Origin: Methylobacterium symbioticum
GTDB taxonomy: Bacteria; Pseudomonadota; Alphaproteobacteria; Rhizobiales; Beijerinckiaceae
NCBI RefSeq assembly: GCF_902141845.1
Contig: NZ_CABFPH010000045.1
Location: 1-42,281 of the forward strand
DNA length: 42,281 bases
Direction: 5' to 3'
Made by a program: the position numbers and the translations under genes. This document shows, in pieces, positions 40,074 through 42,281 of the stretch (within the stretch, counting starts at the first letter, position 1; each line of letters begins with the position of its first letter). The notes below the pieces were generated by a model. That model was not told where the DNA came from and searched no databases. It saw nothing but the letters and a program-made list of their open reading frames with translations.

Positions 40074-40982
40074 TCAGGGGCGGCTCGCCGGCTCCGCCAC
40101 GATCGGCTGGACGAGATCGCCCTCGCGCAGGAAGGCGCCGGCGCGGATTACCACGAGATCCTGGTCCGAGAGACCCGAGAGAATCTCCGCGTCGTCGCCC
40201 GCCAGCAGCCCCACCGTGACCTGCCGCGTCTCGACGCGGGTGCCGTCGACCACCTGCACGATGGTCCCGTCCGCTTCGTACTGCACCGCCGAGTAGGGCA
40301 CCCCGATGCCGCAGCGCTCGCCTACGGTCACGATCCCGCGTGCGAAGGTGCCGACCCGGGCGTCCTGAGTGCCCCGCAGCGCGATCCGCACGCGGCCGGT
40401 CTGCGAGGCCGGATCGGCTGCGGCCTCGACGCGCCGGACCTTTCCGGCGATCTCGGGAAGCCCGAGGGGGCGCACCGCCACCGCCTGACCGGCGGCGATC
40501 CGTCCGAGATCGGACAGCGTCACCTCGGCCGACAGTTCGATGTCGCCGCCCGCCACGATCTGGAACAGGGGCCCCAGTCGCGGCGAGGCGGGCTGGCCGA
40601 TCATCGCCTGACTGCGCAGCACGGTCCCGCCGACCGGCGCCCGCAGGGGCGTTCCGGACCCGTCCGTGGGGCCCTCCATCGGCGCCAGCCGGGCCAGGAT
40701 CTGCCCCGTGGTGACGGTGTCGAGCGGATTCACCAGAACCTGCGCGACCTTCATCCCCTCGCGGTCAGCGCTGAGATCGACCTGCTCGCGGGGGGCGAGC
40801 GTTCCGGTCACCTCCACCCGGTCGGGAAAGCAGCGCGAAGCGGCGGGGCGCACGCTCACCGAGACCGCGGCGCGGGGGGCTTCGTCCGCCGCCCGTGCCG
40901 GCGCGGCGGGGCCGAGCGCGAGGCCTGGAAGAAGCGCGAGGCTCCGCAGCAGGGCGTGGGACCGGAGAGCGGGGCTAGGCAT
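40074..40982 (-). CDS. Second RND-type periplasmic adaptor, hairpin-less, without adjacent permease
   Basis: 302 residues. The signal peptide ends near ARA-ADEAP. Lipoyl halves ([32 protein letters not shown] and [19 protein letters not shown]) are almost adjacent, again with no coiled-coil hairpin. The rest is beta-barrel ([29 protein letters not shown]) and membrane-proximal domain ([34 protein letters not shown]). Only two cysteines remain in the mature chain, Cys51 and Cys224, equivalent in context to Cys75 and Cys268 of the adaptor at 33481. It is 27 bases downstream of the AsmA-like gene on the same strand. It may serve the neighbouring RND permease as an alternative or hetero-partner. 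Confidence 0.83.
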   Translation of the reverse strand: MPSPALRSHALLRSLALLPGLALGPAAPARAADEAPRAAVSVSVRPAASRCFPDRVEVTGTLAPREQVDLSADREGMKVAQVLVNPLDTVTTGQILARLAPMEGPTDGSGTPLRAPVGGTVLRSQAMIGQPASPRLGPLFQIVAGGDIELSAEVTLSDLGRIAAGQAVAVRPLGLPEIAGKVRRVEAAADPASQTGRVRIALRGTQDARVGTFARGIVTVGERCGIGVPYSAVQYEADGTIVQVVDGTRVETRQVTVGLLAGDDAEILSGLSDQDLVVIRAGAFLREGDLVQPIVAEPASRP

Positions 40983-41009
40983 CGCCGAAGGGACTCGTCG
41001 CGTGAGAGG

Positions 41010-42281
41010 TCAGGGCCGGCGCCGCGGCGCGCGGTCCGAGGGAAGGCGCTCCGCCGGCCCGCTGTCCGGGCGCGGTATCAGCGCGTCGAGGAAGTCGCCG
41101 ATGGCCGCGCCGAGATCGGTGTCCGGGTCGTTGCCGAGCAGGCTGTTGCCGAGACTCTGCAGGCCCTGGAGCGTCCCGCCCGGATCCTGCGTCAGGCCCG
41201 CGAGATCGGCGGAGATCGCTGGGCTGGTCCAGGGGCCTGAGATCCGGATCGGCACGTTGAGGCGCCCGCCGCCCGCGACCTTCAGGGGTTTGAGGCGCAG
41301 GTCGATCGTCCGCGCGACGAGATCGAGGCGCCCGCTCCCCTGCGCCTCCAGGAGGCCGGTCCGGATCTGAAGGTCGTCGGTGGTCGCCCCACCCTCCGCC
41401 AGCGCGAAGCGCGCCCCGAGGCGGTCGAGGCGGGCGGCGAGCCCTCCGGGCGCAGCGGTGAAACCCGCGGCGCGGGCGAGGTCGAGCCCGTCGATCCGCC
41501 CGTCCGTGACCGAGATCTCGGCCTGTCCGCGAGCGCTGCGCAGGAGCGCCGGGATCGATCCGCCCAGGGCCTGCGCGTCGAGGCGCCCGGTGCCGGTGCC
41601 GTCGAGGCTCGACACGTTGCCGATGTCCTGCAGCAGCGGCTGCACCCGCACCGCGTTGAGCGACAGGCCGATCTGGTGGCGGCCCTGGCCGCCCTCCGGC
41701 TCCACCACGTAGCGTCCCCGCGCGGAGCCGCCGTAGAGGGCGGTGGCCTCGATGGCGGCATCGAGCCGCCCGGACCGCACCCGCGCGGTCAGGCCGAGCG
41801 CGCCGGCTCGCACCGGACCCAGGGCGAGGCGCGCCACGGCGACGGTGGCCTCCGCCTCGTAGCCGGAAAACCAGCTCGGATGCGGTACGAGATCGGCCCG
41901 CACCGGCACGGTGATGCCCGCCACCGGATCGACGCGCAGCGCGGCGCTCTCGTCGGCGAGGGCGAGCGCCTCGAGGCGCAGGTCGAGCCTCAGACGCGGC
42001 TTCGCCCCCGGGCTTCCGCCCTCCAGGGCGAGGCTGCCCGCGAAGGGCGCGAGGCCGAGGGTGCCGGAGATCGCGTCGAGGCGGAGGGTCGACCCATCGA
42101 GCCGGGCCGTCGCACTCGCCGTGACCCGCGGTCCCTGGTTGGGCGCCAGCGTCAGACGCACCGGCCGCGCCGACCCGGGGGCGCCGGCCTCGATCTCCGC
42201 CAGCGCGCCGCGTTCCGGCACGTCCAGGCGGATCGCCGGGCCGCGAGCGCCCGGTCCCGGCGCGAGGTCGAGGGTGAGGTC
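41010..42281 (-). CDS. AsmA-family protein, C-terminal part (start outside window)
   Basis: 424 codons visible, open at the right edge. The AsmA C-terminal pattern is present: LSLNAVRVQPLLQDIGNVSSLDGTGTGRLDAQALGGSIPALLRSARGQAEISVTDGRIDGLDLARA, then TTDDLQIRTGLLEAQGSGRLDLVARTIDLRLKPLKVAGGGRLNVPIRISGPWTSPAISADL. Repeating beta-strand texture fits the long groove of AsmA/TamB-type proteins, thought to carry lipids between inner and outer membrane. The N-terminal anchor is missing. It heads an apparent two-gene unit with the adaptor. Confidence 0.88.
   Translation of the reverse strand, partial: DLTLDLAPGPGARGPAIRLDVPERGALAEIEAGAPGSARPVRLTLAPNQGPRVTASATARLDGSTLRLDAISGTLGLAPFAGSLALEGGSPGAKPRLRLDLRLEALALADESAALRVDPVAGITVPVRADLVPHPSWFSGYEAEATVAVARLALGPVRAGALGLTARVRSGRLDAAIEATALYGGSARGRYVVEPEGGQGRHQIGLSLNAVRVQPLLQDIGNVSSLDGTGTGRLDAQALGGSIPALLRSARGQAEISVTDGRIDGLDLARAAGFTAAPGGLAARLDRLGARFALAEGGATTDDLQIRTGLLEAQGSGRLDLVARTIDLRLKPLKVAGGGRLNVPIRISGPWTSPAISADLAGLTQDPGGTLQGLQSLGNSLLGNDPDTDLGAAIGDFLDALIPRPDSGPAERLPSDRAPRRRP

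Overview
The window is high-GC DNA from an alphaproteobacterium, most like the Methylobacteriaceae (Methylobacterium/Methylorubrum) within the Hyphomicrobiales. This rests on the RcGTA-type gene transfer agent (GTA) cluster, a NepR-like anti-sigma factor, soluble PAS chemoreceptors, TTG/GTG starts and GC-rich palindromic intergenic repeats. The genus is inferred, not proven. No tRNA, rRNA, CRISPR array, insertion sequence, integrase or attachment site was seen.

Region 1 (1-17.9 kb, minus strand) is a nearly complete GTA structural cluster in the canonical order g1-g2-g3-g4-g5-g6-...-g15, read right to left. It holds a putative small terminase and HTH protein, large terminase, portal, prohead protease, capsid, head-tail connector, adaptor/closure protein, tail terminator, major tail protein, two tail chaperones, a short tape measure, the distal tail, hub, NlpC/P60 peptidase and the TIM-barrel megatron, which runs off the left edge. 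A consensus-like sigma-70 promoter lies before g1. The cluster is broken twice by ordinary chromosomal-type genes. Between g5 and g6 are two secreted trypsin-like proteases and a PAS protein, all on the plus strand. Between g3 and g2 are a small secreted protein and a soluble PAS-PAS chemoreceptor. g6-g15 form one tightly overlapping block. The capsid carries a tandem pentapeptide (ETKAx) expansion at its N terminus.

Region 2 (18-24 kb) has a PAS-HisKA_2 kinase with an apparently degenerate ATPase domain, an M20 peptidase, several small exported proteins, a NepR-like protein and a glutamyl-tRNA synthetase.

Region 3 (24-30.5 kb) is a probable dicarboxylate uptake and activation operon. A divergent LysR regulator faces a FAS1/MaoC-type acyl-CoA hydratase, a class III CoA-transferase and the three subunits of a TRAP transporter. 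The domain set suggests use of a C4/C5 dicarboxylate such as mesaconate. A large structured repeat separates the binding protein from the membrane subunits.

Region 4 (30.5-42.3 kb) is cell-envelope genes. It has a caspase-fold protein whose two catalytic residues are both replaced, fused to a pentapeptide repeat and TPRs; an OmpA-like protein; an RND efflux adaptor and permease; a membrane chemoreceptor; a second paralogous RND adaptor; and an AsmA-like protein that runs off the right edge. Both adaptors lack the usual coiled-coil hairpin and share two cysteines in equivalent places. A structured repeat with compensatory base changes follows both gltX and the RND permease.
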